NCBI RefSeq assembly: GCF_020748465.1
Contig: NZ_JAHZMP010000001.1
Span: 1,116,001-1,180,000 of the forward strand
Length of the DNA stretch: 64,000 bases
Reading direction: 5' to 3'
Source of the DNA: Terrisporobacter mayombei
GTDB lineage: Bacteria; Bacillota; Clostridia; Peptostreptococcales; Peptostreptococcaceae
Part shown: one piece after another, positions 46,675 to 55,597 of the stretch
Numbering within the stretch: the stretch's first letter is position 1
How the letters are laid out: each line of letters begins with the position of its first letter
The notes under the pieces: generated by a model
Told to the model about the DNA's origin: nothing
What the model saw: the letters and a program-made list of their open reading frames with translations, nothing else
The model's database searches: none
Program-made: the position numbers and the translations under genes

Positions 46675-47550
46675 TTACCAACCCCTAGCTGCTAATAATT
46701 CTTTATCTTCTAAAGTATTCACCGCCACACCGCTCATAGCTCCACCTAAATCTTCTGATATTTGTGCTAAAACTTTAGGATTATTATAATTTGTAACAGC
46801 TTTTACTATGGCTTCTGCTCTTTTTTGAGGATTGTCTGATTTGAATATTCCTGATCCTACAAATACACCATCACAACCTAGTTGCATCATTAATGCTGCA
46901 TCTGCTGGAGTTGCAATTCCTCCTGCTGCAAAGTTTACTACTGGAAGCTTATTATTTTCATGAACATATTTAACCAAATCGTATGGTGCTCCCATTTCTT
47001 TAGCTGCATTCATTAATTCTTCTTCACCCATAGATACTATTTTTCTAATTTGAGAAGTTACCGTTCTCATATGTTTAACTGCTTCAACCACATCTCCAGT
47101 TCCTGCTTCACCTTTTGTTCTTATCATCGATGCACCCTCACCAATTCTTCTAAGAGCTTCTCCTAAGTTTCTTGCTCCACAAACAAAGGGAACTTCAAAT
47201 TTAGTTTTTTCTATATGATAAACATTATCTGCTGGTGTTAAAACTTCACTTTCATCTATAAAATCTATTTCTAAAGCTTCAAGTATTTGTGCTTCTACAA
47301 AATGTCCTATTCTTACTTTTGCCATAACTGGTATACTTACAGCTTCTTGTATTTCTTTTATCATTTTAGGATCTGACATTCTTGCCACTCCACCTTCTTT
47401 TCTTATATCAAATGGAACTCTTTCTAATGCCATAACTGCACATGCTCCTGCATTTTGTGCTATTGTTGCCTCTTCTGGATTAGTTACATCCATTATTACT
47501 CCACCTTTTAACATTTGTGCTAAATTTTTATTTAATACTTCTCTGCTCAT
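46675..47550 (-). CDS. pdxS: Pyridoxal 5'-phosphate synthase subunit PdxS
   Basis: Synthase subunit that builds PLP from ribose 5-phosphate, glyceraldehyde 3-phosphate and ammonia. It is a (beta/alpha)8 barrel of 291 aa with highly conserved blocks: [36 protein letters not shown] with a catalytic lysine, and [14 protein letters not shown]. It is first of the pdxST pair. A palindrome containing GTACAATT lies within its promoter. Confidence 0.96.
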   Translation of the reverse strand: MSREVLNKNLAQMLKGGVIMDVTNPEEATIAQNAGACAVMALERVPFDIRKEGGVARMSDPKMIKEIQEAVSIPVMAKVRIGHFVEAQILEALEIDFIDESEVLTPADNVYHIEKTKFEVPFVCGARNLGEALRRIGEGASMIRTKGEAGTGDVVEAVKHMRTVTSQIRKIVSMGEEELMNAAKEMGAPYDLVKYVHENNKLPVVNFAAGGIATPADAALMMQLGCDGVFVGSGIFKSDNPQKRAEAIVKAVTNYNNPKVLAQISEDLGGAMSGVAVNTLEDKELLAARGW

Positions 47551-47591
47551 TAATTGTACCCCCCTTATTGTTTTTCTTTTATAAGAAAATA

Positions 47592-47615
47592 GTAGTACAA
47601 TTTTAATTGTACTAC
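47592..47615. promoter_or_regulatory. Palindromic operator candidate in the pdxST promoter
   Basis: GTAGTACAATT and AATTGTACTAC, 11-base perfect arms around TT. On the minus strand it lies between a possible -35 TTGTAG and -10 TACTAT separated by 17 bases. Extra AATTGTAC copies occur at 47552-47559 and 47649-47656, so four half-sites surround the promoter. Likely a binding site for a regulator of vitamin B6 synthesis. Confidence 0.6.
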
Positions 47616-47678
47616 AATAAAAGTTTAATTTTTTATGATTTTACGTAAATTGTACCGATACATTTTCCAATAGAAAAA

Positions 47679-47714
47679 GCTAGAAAGTGTATTAATTTAA
47701 ATACATATTCTAGC
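47679..47714 (-). terminator. Terminator of the alpha/beta hydrolase gene
   Basis: GCTAGAA and TTCTAGC outer arms and TGTATT/AATACA inner arms with TTTTT on the minus strand, 14 bases after the stop. Confidence 0.8.
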
Positions 47715-47727
47715 CCTAATTTATATC

Positions 47728-48549
47728 TTATATTCTATCTTCCAACCAATAATGTATATCTTCCAGTACCTTATCTTTATCAAATTCATTCATAATTTCA
47801 TGATAAAGACCTGGATATATTTTTAAACTCTTATCTAAAGAAGATATATGTTCGTAAAGAATTTGTGAATCTTCTGATGAAACTATTTTATCATCTTCAC
47901 CATGTAATATGTACACTGGATATTCAAATTGACTCATATTTTCATATATATATTTTACTGCCTTGTAACATTCCTTATATATCTTTCCCACTGTTACATG
48001 ACATACTAAAGGATCCTTTTCGTAATCATCTACTACTCTTTTATCAGTACAAATTAAATTCCCTAAAGCATTTGGTATTTGTTCATCATCTTCTACATCT
48101 TTATTACTTTCTAGTAACTTTGCTTTATCAATAGTAACTCCTGCTGATAAAATTATACCATCTACTGTGTCTTTATAATCTATTCCATATACTGTACTTA
48201 TCATTCCACCCATACTATGCCCTAGTACAAAAACCTTTTTATCATCATTTTCATTTTTAGCCATATATACAATTTCATTAACATCCTGTGCAAAATTTTT
48301 ATAAGTTTCTATATATGTTCTTATTCCTTCAGATTTTCCGTGCCCTTGATTATCAAATCTATAAACACTATATCCCCAATCATTGAATTTAGATACGACA
48401 TAATCATATCTTCCTAAATGTTCTGCCAATCCATGCACTATTACTATTATAGCCTTTGGATCTTCCACTAAATTTTTTTGTACATAAAGTTCTATATTAT
48501 TCTTATTTCTAAACATCACACTTTCATTCAAAACTTTTTCTTGTCCCAT
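47728..48549 (-). CDS. Alpha/beta hydrolase, monoacylglycerol lipase-like
   Basis: Cytoplasmic serine hydrolase of the Hydrolase_4 type, 273 aa. HGLAEHLGRYDYV gives the oxyanion HG motif. The nucleophile elbow is GHSMGG. The Asp is in LHGEDDKIV and the catalytic His in YHEIMNE. Relatives hydrolyse monoglycerides or lysophospholipids. No signal peptide. It is a single gene preceded by GGGGGTAAAAC and followed by its own terminator. Confidence 0.88.
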   Translation of the reverse strand: MGQEKVLNESVMFRNKNNIELYVQKNLVEDPKAIIVIVHGLAEHLGRYDYVVSKFNDWGYSVYRFDNQGHGKSEGIRTYIETYKNFAQDVNEIVYMAKNENDDKKVFVLGHSMGGMISTVYGIDYKDTVDGIILSAGVTIDKAKLLESNKDVEDDEQIPNALGNLICTDKRVVDDYEKDPLVCHVTVGKIYKECYKAVKYIYENMSQFEYPVYILHGEDDKIVSSEDSQILYEHISSLDKSLKIYPGLYHEIMNEFDKDKVLEDIHYWLEDRI

Positions 48550-48707
48550 GTTTTACCCCCATTTTTAGTAAATTAAGAATAATGTTTTGTATAATCTATT
48601 ATGATAATATATCCTCAAGTTCAGTATATCAAAACTCATTTTTTATAACTATAATTTAATATTAAGTTTCATAAGTATACAGTATTTTTTCTAATTTACT
48701 TCCAATA

Positions 48708-48741
48708 AAAAACTACTAAGCCATAAAACTTAGTAGTTTTT
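48708..48741 (-). terminator. Terminator after the PEBP gene and its decayed partner
   Basis: AAAAACTACTAAG and CTTAGTAGTTTTT arms with an eight-base loop. It lies just past the stop of the pseudogene, which supports an original two-gene unit. Confidence 0.85.
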
Positions 48742-48758
48742 CCTCTTTTAAACAGTAC

Positions 48759-48967
48759 TTACTCCTCTAGACTTACTCTATTCTCATATTTCCTATTTCT
48801 GATAAACAATATTAAATCAATTAATACCATCGTTGTATTTAAAATATATAGATATTAAAAATAAACTACTTTTCCCATTTGTAAACTTAGACTTATAAGA
48901 TTTATATAGAAAATGGCCAAGCTGCCCCAAAACAAAGTAACATTATTGCTTCATAAATACTCATCAT
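48759..48967 (-). pseudogene. Frameshifted small membrane protein gene
   Basis: Reading the minus strand from the ATG that overlaps the PEBP stop (TAATG) gives MSIYEAIMLLCFGAAWPFSI, then stop. A two-base loss in a TA run shifts the frame; restored, it reads KSYKSKFTNGKSSLFLI. A further shift and missing segment leads to the frame MVLIDLILFIRNRKYENRVSLEE and a stop at 48759. I recognise the pieces as a conserved Firmicutes membrane protein of about 85-90 aa (GAAWPFSIYKSYKS...GKS...). The remnant is about 60 bases short. Function of the family is unknown. Confidence 0.75.
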
Positions 48968-49467
48968 TAATTATTATAAACGCCTTTAATAGTTACGCTT
49001 TTTAATATGTGACCTTCCATTTTTCTAAACATTTCATTTGGATAAAAACCATTTTCTAAGTCCAGTAATGTGTCTAGGGCATATACTGTTAATTCATAAA
49101 TATGCGGTTTATCAGGTGGAGCCATTCCTCCATAGTAACAAGCATATTCTTTGGGAACTTTACCTCCCTGGATACTTATCCAGCTATTTAATCCTTGAAC
49201 AAAGTCAGTATTATTTTTACTTGCATTTTCTAATATTTCATTTGTTGTAATATTTGCTACTGACCAGTGTATCCAAGAAAATCCGCCACTTACTGGTATA
49301 GCATCTTTGTCTTCTAAAAATACGGCATAAGATCTAGTTCTTATTGGTGCATATTCTACTTTTATAGGCAAAGAATAAGTTGGTATGCCAAACTCATTAA
49401 CTTCACCTCTCTTGCCATACTTATCTTCAATAACCCCATTAACTATTCCTTTACTTTTAACTATCAT
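48967..49467 (-). CDS. YbhB/YbcL-type PEBP family protein
   Basis: Phosphatidylethanolamine-binding (Raf-kinase-inhibitor-like) protein of 166 aa. Family segments are YAVFLEDKDA, the WIHWSVANI histidine motif, YYGGMAPPDKPHIYELTVYALD and the C-terminal helix KMEGHILKS. The ligand in bacteria is unknown. Its stop overlaps the start of a broken small gene, so an original operon partner has decayed. The ATG at 49467 follows AGGAGAT. Confidence 0.92.
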   Translation of the reverse strand: MIVKSKGIVNGVIEDKYGKRGEVNEFGIPTYSLPIKVEYAPIRTRSYAVFLEDKDAIPVSGGFSWIHWSVANITTNEILENASKNNTDFVQGLNSWISIQGGKVPKEYACYYGGMAPPDKPHIYELTVYALDTLLDLENGFYPNEMFRKMEGHILKSVTIKGVYNN

Positions 49468-49585
49468 TAAATCATCTCCTTAAAATCTTTATATGATTTA
49501 ATGATATTCTTGCCATTGAAATATTACAATTACTTACTTTTTCGTGGGTATGCTATAGTAGTCCTAATTCTTTCAATTTTTACTC

Positions 49586-50410
49586 CTAATAATATTTAGA
49601 CTTTAATGTTATCTTAACAATTTCTGGTTTGCAGTTAATTCTAACAAGTACCTTAGACCCTCCAAGGCCTTTTGTAACTATCATAGTAGAATCATTTTTA
49701 TCAAATCTTCCTAAATCATATTTAGGAAAAAAATGCCTGTTTGGTGATAGCAAACCTCCTACAACAGGAAGTCTAATTATTCCTCCATGTACATGACCAG
49801 CTAAAATAAGATCTGCACCCCATTTTTCATAATCATCAAAATAAAAAGGTGTATGAGCTAATAAAATATTATACTCATTTTTGTTTATCATTGGTAAACT
49901 GTTTTGTAAAAAGTTCTCATCTAAATTTGGACTTTTATCCTTATCAAATAAGTATTTATAACATTTAAAAGGTATTGTTACTCCATAAAGATTTATATGA
50001 CTATTTCCTTTTTTTATCTGAATTTTTTCATTATCTAAGTGAATAGCCGATAATTCATGTAACTTTTTAAAATAATCTTTATATAACTCTTTATATCTTT
50101 TTACTAAAGCTTTTTGTTCATGATTGCCAGTAATATAATAAACCTTATATTTATTTGTTAGATTTATCAACAAATCTAATGATACCTGAAAATTTTTATT
50201 TTCTCCGTCTATTATATCTCCTGTAATAAGTACTACTTGAGGATTTATTTGATCAATCTTATTAATTAAACTAATATTGTTTTTACCAAAGGACTTATTA
50301 TGTAGGTCACTAATTTGAACGATAACATAATCATTAAACCCCTGTGGTATTTTTTTATTTTCTATAATGTAATTAACTATTTCTAATTTACTCATTTTTA
50401 TTATTTTCAC
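49586..50410 (-). CDS. Metallophosphoesterase
   Basis: Calcineurin-like dimetal phosphoesterase of 274 aa with all motif blocks: ISDLHN, GDIID, GNHEQ, AHTP and GHVHGG. No clear signal peptide or membrane helix. Its relatives include YkuE and YaeI-type enzymes acting on lipid or wall phosphates, but the substrate is not determined by sequence. It follows the lipoprotein gene after a terminator, so it is probably expressed separately. Confidence 0.88.
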   Translation of the reverse strand: MKIIKMSKLEIVNYIIENKKIPQGFNDYVIVQISDLHNKSFGKNNISLINKIDQINPQVVLITGDIIDGENKNFQVSLDLLINLTNKYKVYYITGNHEQKALVKRYKELYKDYFKKLHELSAIHLDNEKIQIKKGNSHINLYGVTIPFKCYKYLFDKDKSPNLDENFLQNSLPMINKNEYNILLAHTPFYFDDYEKWGADLILAGHVHGGIIRLPVVGGLLSPNRHFFPKYDLGRFDKNDSTMIVTKGLGGSKVLVRINCKPEIVKITLKSKYY

Positions 50411-50430
50411 CTACAATTTTTCTTATTATA

Positions 50431-50467
50431 AAAAAGTTATAGATTTCATTAAAATCTATAACTTTTT
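50431..50467 (-). terminator. Terminator of the 50473 lipoprotein gene
   Basis: AAAAAGTTATAGATTT and AAATCTATAACTTTTT arms, 16 bp with a short loop, six bases after the stop. Confidence 0.85.
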
Positions 50468-50472
50468 CATTA

Positions 50473-51201
50473 TTAATTATCTAGCATTATATTTTTTATT
50501 TCATTTATAACTTCTTTTTTATTATCAAGAATTTTAATTTCTGATATCTTATTGTCTTTTGTAAATATGGCTAGTAGCTTATCTTCATTATCTAAATTAT
50601 AAATATTTATAGATTTTTCCACTTCGTCATATAAGTATGCATCATAAGATGATTGTTTATTTCCTACTATTGTTGAAATTTCACTAGAATCAGCACCAAT
50701 AAAATTATTTAATTTTTTCATATCTAAGTCTGACATTTTAACTATATCTCCATCAGTATAACAATCTATAAGTATTTTAGATTTGTTTATATTTCTAGTT
50801 ATATTAGGCCTAGAATAATCAACTATTTGCGCATTTTTTACTACTTTATCTTTTAGATGTAGATATAGGGAGGTACTATTAGTATTCTCATCTGATACAT
50901 TCTTCATATAAACTAAATTTATATCTTCTAAATTTTCTACATCATCTAGTGTGTCTAAACTGTCTATCTTACTTTTATCTATCCAATATGCAGTAGCATT
51001 GGGCTCTCCCAAATTACTTAAGACATAATCGTAATCTTTGTTTTTTATTTCATTTACATCATTTTGAACTTTAGTCATAGTTTTTTGTTTAGTTGCTTCA
51101 TCTGGCAAAGTTATGCCTTCATTTTGGACTTGATAATTGGAGCATCCCGTAAAAAGCATGGTTAAAATAATCAATGCAGATAATGATCTTTTAAGGTTCA
51201 T
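50473..51201 (-). CDS. Hypothetical lipoprotein
   Basis: Unrecognised lipoprotein of 242 aa. The signal peptide has a lipobox (LFTGCSNYQ). The mature part alternates charged beta-rich segments: KDYDYVLSNLGEPNATAYWID resembles a SmpA/BLIP-type repeat (helix, then LG-P), and a second such motif is LNNFIGADSSEISTIVG. These short repeats often mediate protein contacts in the envelope. It is a single gene with its own promoter and terminator. The ATG at 51201 follows AAGGAGG. Confidence 0.8.
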   Translation of the reverse strand: MNLKRSLSALIILTMLFTGCSNYQVQNEGITLPDEATKQKTMTKVQNDVNEIKNKDYDYVLSNLGEPNATAYWIDKSKIDSLDTLDDVENLEDINLVYMKNVSDENTNSTSLYLHLKDKVVKNAQIVDYSRPNITRNINKSKILIDCYTDGDIVKMSDLDMKKLNNFIGADSSEISTIVGNKQSSYDAYLYDEVEKSINIYNLDNEDKLLAIFTKDNKISEIKILDNKKEVINEIKNIMLDN

Positions 51202-51379
51202 AAATTAATCCTCCTTGTACCAAGTATAGGTAAATCTTTTATTTTGTCTCACATAGATGATTTTTATCATTTTTTCTTATTTTTTAAATTATAACCTATA
51301 ATTAACGGGAATTCATAACAAATATCATTTTGTAATTTTTTTGTAATACAAATTATATCCCTGTATTTTTCTTATTATT

Positions 51380-51408
51380 AATATAACAAAAATTTCCTTA
51401 ACAATCAA
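51380..51408 (-). promoter_or_regulatory. Promoter of the 50473 lipoprotein gene
   Basis: TTGATT, 17-base spacer, TATATT on the minus strand, about 180 bases before the lipoprotein start. The long AT-rich leader between (51202-51379) shows no open frame or clear structure. Confidence 0.55.
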
Positions 51409-51520
51409 CAACTCATATAGTTACTATAAGTTTTATCTATTATTATGCAAAGCTGTATATGTTTTATTTACTGTGATTTAAACCTACTTATCAAAAAGTT
51501 AAATTTTTTTAATTTTAATA

Positions 51521-51556
51521 AAAAATCCTTCTACTTTATATAAAATAGAAGGATTT
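51521..51556 (-). terminator. Terminator of the M18 aminopeptidase gene
   Basis: AAATCCTTCTA and TAGAAGGATTT arms with T-rich tail on the minus strand, just after the stop. Confidence 0.85.
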
Positions 51557-51561
51557 AAATT

Positions 51562-52956
51562 TTATAGATTTATATTTAAGAAAGCCTTATAGCCTCTATA
51601 CATTTCAAATATATCTGCTTTTGAAGCAACTTCGTAAGGTGCATGCATACTAAGTAATCCTACACCACAATCTAAAACTTCAGCACCGTAATTAGCTAAT
51701 ATATAAGCTACAGTACCTCCGCCTCCTTGGTCAACTTTTCCAAGCTCTCCTGTTTGCCATACTACATTTTCTTTGTTAAATATTCTTCTTACTTCACAAA
51801 CAAACTCTGCATTAGCATCACTTGTGCCACTTTTTCCTCTTGAACCAGAGTACTTCATTATAGCAACACCTTTACCCATATGAGCTGAGTTAGTCTTTTC
51901 GTATGCTGAAGAGAAGTTTGGATCATAAGCTGCGTTAACATCTCCAGATAATATTCTCGATCTTGACATAGCTCTTTTTATTTTTAAGTCAGAATAATTT
52001 CCTTGTAAGTTTATTAATTCTGCCACAGTATTTTCAAAGAATTTCGAATGCATTCCTGTATTACCATAAGAACCTGTTTCTTCTTTATCAACACATAATG
52101 TAACTGCTGTATATTCTGGTTTTTCAGTTTCAAATATAGCTTTTACACCTGCAAAGGCACATACTCTGTCATCTTGTCCATAAGAAATAACCATTGATTT
52201 ATCTATTCCTAAATCTTTAGCTTTTCCTGCTGGAACTATTTCTATTTCAGCACTTAAAAAATCTTCTTCAGTAATTCCATATTTTTCGTTTAATAACTTT
52301 AACATATTATATTTTACAGTTGCATTTTCTTCTTCATCAAAAGGAATACTTCCTATTAGTACGTTTAAATCTTCTCCACCAATAGCTTCACTCATTTTCT
52401 TTTGATTTTGTTCTGATGATAAATGAGGCAATAAGTCATTTATGCAAAATACTGGATCTTCTTCATCGTCACCTATAGCTATATCAACTTTAGTACCATC
52501 TTGTAAAATTGCTACTCCATATAATGCAAGAGGCATGGATACCCATTGATATTTTTTAATTCCACCATAATAATGAGTTTTGAAATACGCCATATTATCA
52601 TCTTCATATAATGGATTTTGTTTTAAATCTAGTCTTGGTGAATCTATATGAGAAGCAATTATCTTCATACCTTCTTCTATATCTTTTTCACCAATTACAA
52701 ATAAAGCTACACCCTTATCTTTATTTTCTGCAAAAATTTTATCTCCAGATTCTATTTTACCCTTTTTTATTACTTCTTCTATAGATATAAATCCTTGTGA
52801 TGATGCTAGTCTAATAATCTCTCTAGCGCAAAGTCTTTCTGTTTTACTTTTATTTAAGAAATCAATATATTCTTTTGAGTATGACATAACATTTTCCATA
52901 TTATTCATTTCTTTTATAACTTTCCAACCATTTGCAAATTCATATTTTAAATCCAT
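51562..52956 (-). CDS. M18 family aminopeptidase
   Basis: Cytoplasmic dizinc aminopeptidase of 464 aa. Zinc and catalytic blocks are SHIDSPRLDLK (HxD), KEETGSYGNTG (Glu pair), SDANAEFV and the terminal LLSMHAPYEVASK (His). The YYGGIKKYQW segment is conserved among clostridial members. It removes N-terminal residues, often acidic or neutral ones, in peptide turnover. The ATG at 52956 follows AAGGAG; the unusually long N-terminal lead-in before SKEYIDFLNKSKTE may include a second start (MSYSKEY). DUF896 lies upstream, 32 bases away. Confidence 0.92.
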   Translation of the reverse strand: MDLKYEFANGWKVIKEMNNMENVMSYSKEYIDFLNKSKTERLCAREIIRLASSQGFISIEEVIKKGKIESGDKIFAENKDKGVALFVIGEKDIEEGMKIIASHIDSPRLDLKQNPLYEDDNMAYFKTHYYGGIKKYQWVSMPLALYGVAILQDGTKVDIAIGDDEEDPVFCINDLLPHLSSEQNQKKMSEAIGGEDLNVLIGSIPFDEEENATVKYNMLKLLNEKYGITEEDFLSAEIEIVPAGKAKDLGIDKSMVISYGQDDRVCAFAGVKAIFETEKPEYTAVTLCVDKEETGSYGNTGMHSKFFENTVAELINLQGNYSDLKIKRAMSRSRILSGDVNAAYDPNFSSAYEKTNSAHMGKGVAIMKYSGSRGKSGTSDANAEFVCEVRRIFNKENVVWQTGELGKVDQGGGGTVAYILANYGAEVLDCGVGLLSMHAPYEVASKADIFEMYRGYKAFLNINL

Positions 52957-52988
52957 ATTGAACTCCTTATTTATATATTTTAGTAAAG

Positions 52989-53201
52989 CTAGTTTTGATT
53001 TTTCTTCATTAATTCATCGTACTCTTCTTGACTATGTACGACTTTTACATTTTCAAGTCTAGACTTAAAGTGCGCTCTAAAATTTTCTAAGTATTCTTTT
53101 CTTAATACTTCTCTTTCTGCTAACTCTTCTTTTGTTAATCCTTCTTCTTTATTTTTTTTAGCTAAAAAATTTATTCTGTCTAATTTCTTTTGATCAAACA
53201 T
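52989..53201 (-). CDS. DUF896 (YnzC-family) small protein
   Basis: 70-aa protein of the DUF896 family. It has the two-helix hairpin core with KLDRINFLAKKNKEEGLTKEELAEREVLRKEYLENFRAHFKSRL. Members such as Bacillus YnzC and YneA-operon proteins have no proven biochemical role. It is followed by the M18 peptidase and preceded by the MocR-type regulator in the same direction. GGAGG lies before the ATG at 53201. Confidence 0.92.
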   Translation of the reverse strand: MFDQKKLDRINFLAKKNKEEGLTKEELAEREVLRKEYLENFRAHFKSRLENVKVVHSQEEYDELMKKNQN

Positions 53202-53226
53202 TTTTTCCTCCTAGTATTTTCACTTA

Positions 53227-54648
53227 TTAATAAAATATTTTATTACTTCTTATAGCTTCTCCATTTTTATAAGATGTAATAAACTCTTCTAAATTATTTT
53301 CTATTATAGTTATTCCCTTTTCTATATCCTCAATTGCTTCATTTGCTATGTTAATTCTAAAAAATCTATCATCCATTATATTATCAAAAAAATAAGTTCC
53401 TGGTGTAATACAAACTCCTTTTTCTAACATGAAGTTGTAGAAAATTTGAGATGAATATCCTCTTGGTAATTCAATAAAGAAGTTTAGTCCACCTTGAGAT
53501 TTATATATTTTTAGCTTGTCTCCTAATTTTTCTTCTAATAAAATTTTTGTTTTTCTATATTTTTTAGTATAAACTTTATCTATGTTTTTTAGATATTCTT
53601 CCCAATTGAAATACTTCATATAATAGTACATAGACTTTTGTATAAGTCCTGGTGTAGATATATCTGATGAATATTTTGCCCAGAGTATTTTCTTTTGCAG
53701 TTCTCTTGGTATATCAACTATCCCAATTCTAAGACCTGGCATAAGTATTTTGGAAAAAGATTTAATATAAATAACTCTATTTTTCATATCATAACTTTTA
53801 AGCGGTCTATTATCTTTACTATCAAAAATAAAGTCACTTATAAAGTCGTCTTCTAAAATATAAAAATCATATTCTTCACTTAGTTCTATGAGCTTCTTTT
53901 TCTTATATTCACTATATGATATTCCACTTGGATTTTGAAAGTTAGGCATAACATATATTAATTTAGGTTTTATTTTTTCTAATTTAAGCTTTAATATACC
54001 TATATCTATACCATCGTCAAGCATAGGAATAGTAATTATTTTTGCACCTCTACTCTTGAATACTTCTAAGGCGCCGTTGTAAGTTGGTTCTTCCACAAAT
54101 ACCACATCTGAATAATTTATAAGACCTTTACAAACTATATCTATGCCTTGTTGGGCACCTGAAATTATCTGTATATTATCCTTATTAGTATTTATTCTTT
54201 TCTTTTTTAAATATGTACTTAATTCTTCTCTTAATTCTTCAGAACCTTTTCCTTCGTCGTATTCAAAAATAGACGCTCCGTCATTTTCCAATGCCATATT
54301 TATAGCTGATTTAAAATTATCTAAAGGAAATACATCCTTCGATGGATTACCACTATCAAAGTGTATCATATCCTTATAATTTTCCAAGTTAACTTCTTTA
54401 TTTACCTTTATAGAAGAAACAAAAGTTCCACTACCTATTATCTTATATACATAGCCTTCTTTTTCCAACAACTCGTATACTTTAACAATAGTAGCATTAT
54501 TGACACTTATAAAATCTGCTAACTTTCTAATTGGTGGCAGTTTTTCATGTTCCTTTATTTCTTCCCCAACAATCATCTCTTTTATATGATTATAAATTTG
54601 AATATATTTACTATTATTATCATCTAATTCTAATTTGTATTTATCCAT
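53227..54648 (-). CDS. MocR-type GntR/aminotransferase-like regulator
   Basis: Transcription factor of 473 aa with an N-terminal GntR winged helix (about 10-78; YIQIYNHIKEMIVGEEIKEHEKLPPIRKLADFISVNNATIVKVYELLEKEGYV) fused to a class I aminotransferase fold (about 110-470). The PLP lysine is in YIKSFSKILMPGLRIGI, and DDFISDFIFD and FQNPSGISYSE are further fold I motifs. The best-known members, PdxR and GabR, use PLP as effector. Since pdxST is 6 kb away with a palindromic promoter, a PdxR role is possible but unproven. Divergent from the PHP gene. Confidence 0.88.
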   Translation of the reverse strand: MDKYKLELDDNNSKYIQIYNHIKEMIVGEEIKEHEKLPPIRKLADFISVNNATIVKVYELLEKEGYVYKIIGSGTFVSSIKVNKEVNLENYKDMIHFDSGNPSKDVFPLDNFKSAINMALENDGASIFEYDEGKGSEELREELSTYLKKKRINTNKDNIQIISGAQQGIDIVCKGLINYSDVVFVEEPTYNGALEVFKSRGAKIITIPMLDDGIDIGILKLKLEKIKPKLIYVMPNFQNPSGISYSEYKKKKLIELSEEYDFYILEDDFISDFIFDSKDNRPLKSYDMKNRVIYIKSFSKILMPGLRIGIVDIPRELQKKILWAKYSSDISTPGLIQKSMYYYMKYFNWEEYLKNIDKVYTKKYRKTKILLEEKLGDKLKIYKSQGGLNFFIELPRGYSSQIFYNFMLEKGVCITPGTYFFDNIMDDRFFRINIANEAIEDIEKGITIIENNLEEFITSYKNGEAIRSNKIFY

Positions 54649-54750
54649 TTAATCACCACTTACTTATTTTTAGATTTATTGATGTTTAAATATGTATTTG
54701 TTATCATTAATATATATAATACCAAATTTTTTATGAAAGGGGAAATAATA

Positions 54751-55545
54751 ATGTTCTACGACTATCACATGCATTGTAACTTCTCTCCAGATAGTAAAAC
54801 TCCCATAGAAAAAATGATCGAAACTTCTATTAACTTAGGTTTAGAGGAAATATGTTTTACAGATCATATGGACTATGATGTAAATCAAACAGATAAATTT
54901 GTTGTAAATTACGAAAAATATTTACATAAACTAGAATCAATGCAGAAAAAATACGAAAACAAAATAAAAATAAAAAAAGGAATTGAATTAGGATTACAAC
55001 CTCATCTTATAGACCGATATAATGATGATATGAAAAATCATAAATTTGACTTTATATTATGCTCTCAACATGCCATAAATAAAAATGATTTATACTACGA
55101 CGAATATTTTAAAGATAAAAATCAAAATGATGCCTATGAAGTCTATTACAAGACTTTATATGATATAGTTAAAAACTTTAATAGCTATAGTGTTTTAGGT
55201 CATCTAGATTTGGTAAAAAGGTATGGAAATTATGATAATCTTCTTGGAGATAGCTTATTTATGGATATTATAGAATCCATATTAAAAGAAGCCATTTATA
55301 ATGGTAAAGGAATAGAAGTAAATACTTCTTGCTTTAGATATAACCTGCCTGACTTAACACCTTCAAGAAACATAATATCTCTTTACAAAGAATTAGGTGG
55401 AGAGATTATTACTACAGGTTCTGATGCTCATTCTCCAACTTTTATTTCTTGTAAATTTGATTATATCTACTCTTATCTAAAAGATTTAGGATTCAAATAC
55501 ATTTCTACTTTTGATAATTTAAAACCAAATTTTATAAAATTATAA
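54751..55545 (+). CDS. PHP-domain histidinol-phosphatase-family protein
   Basis: PHP-fold metal-dependent phosphoesterase of about 264 aa. Metal ligands are visible in YDYHMHCNFSPDS, CFTDHMDYD, KKGIELGL, CSQHAINK, VLGHLDLVKRY and TTGSDAHSP. It resembles HisJ-type histidinol-phosphatase, but no histidine genes are present, so another phosphate ester may be the substrate. The ATG at 54751 after GAAAGGGG is preferred over a distant upstream start. It directly precedes spoVB, and a hairpin lies in the gap. Confidence 0.87.
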   Translation: MFYDYHMHCNFSPDSKTPIEKMIETSINLGLEEICFTDHMDYDVNQTDKFVVNYEKYLHKLESMQKKYENKIKIKKGIELGLQPHLIDRYNDDMKNHKFDFILCSQHAINKNDLYYDEYFKDKNQNDAYEVYYKTLYDIVKNFNSYSVLGHLDLVKRYGNYDNLLGDSLFMDIIESILKEAIYNGKGIEVNTSCFRYNLPDLTPSRNIISLYKELGGEIITTGSDAHSPTFISCKFDYIYSYLKDLGFKYISTFDNLKPNFIKL

Positions 55546-55553
55546 TTATTTTT

Positions 55554-55592
55554 TCACCTCCACAAGAATACATTTTTAGTATGTGGAGGTGA
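55554..55592 (+). promoter_or_regulatory. Hairpin burying the spoVB ribosome-binding site
   Basis: TCACCTCCACA and TGTGGAGGTGA form a perfect 11-bp stem with a 17-base loop, followed by seven T. The right arm is the GGAGG site of spoVB, and the TTG start lies at the end of the T-run. The element has the form of an intrinsic terminator and of a translation-blocking hairpin at the same time. Confidence 0.75.
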
Positions 55593-55597
55593 TTTTT

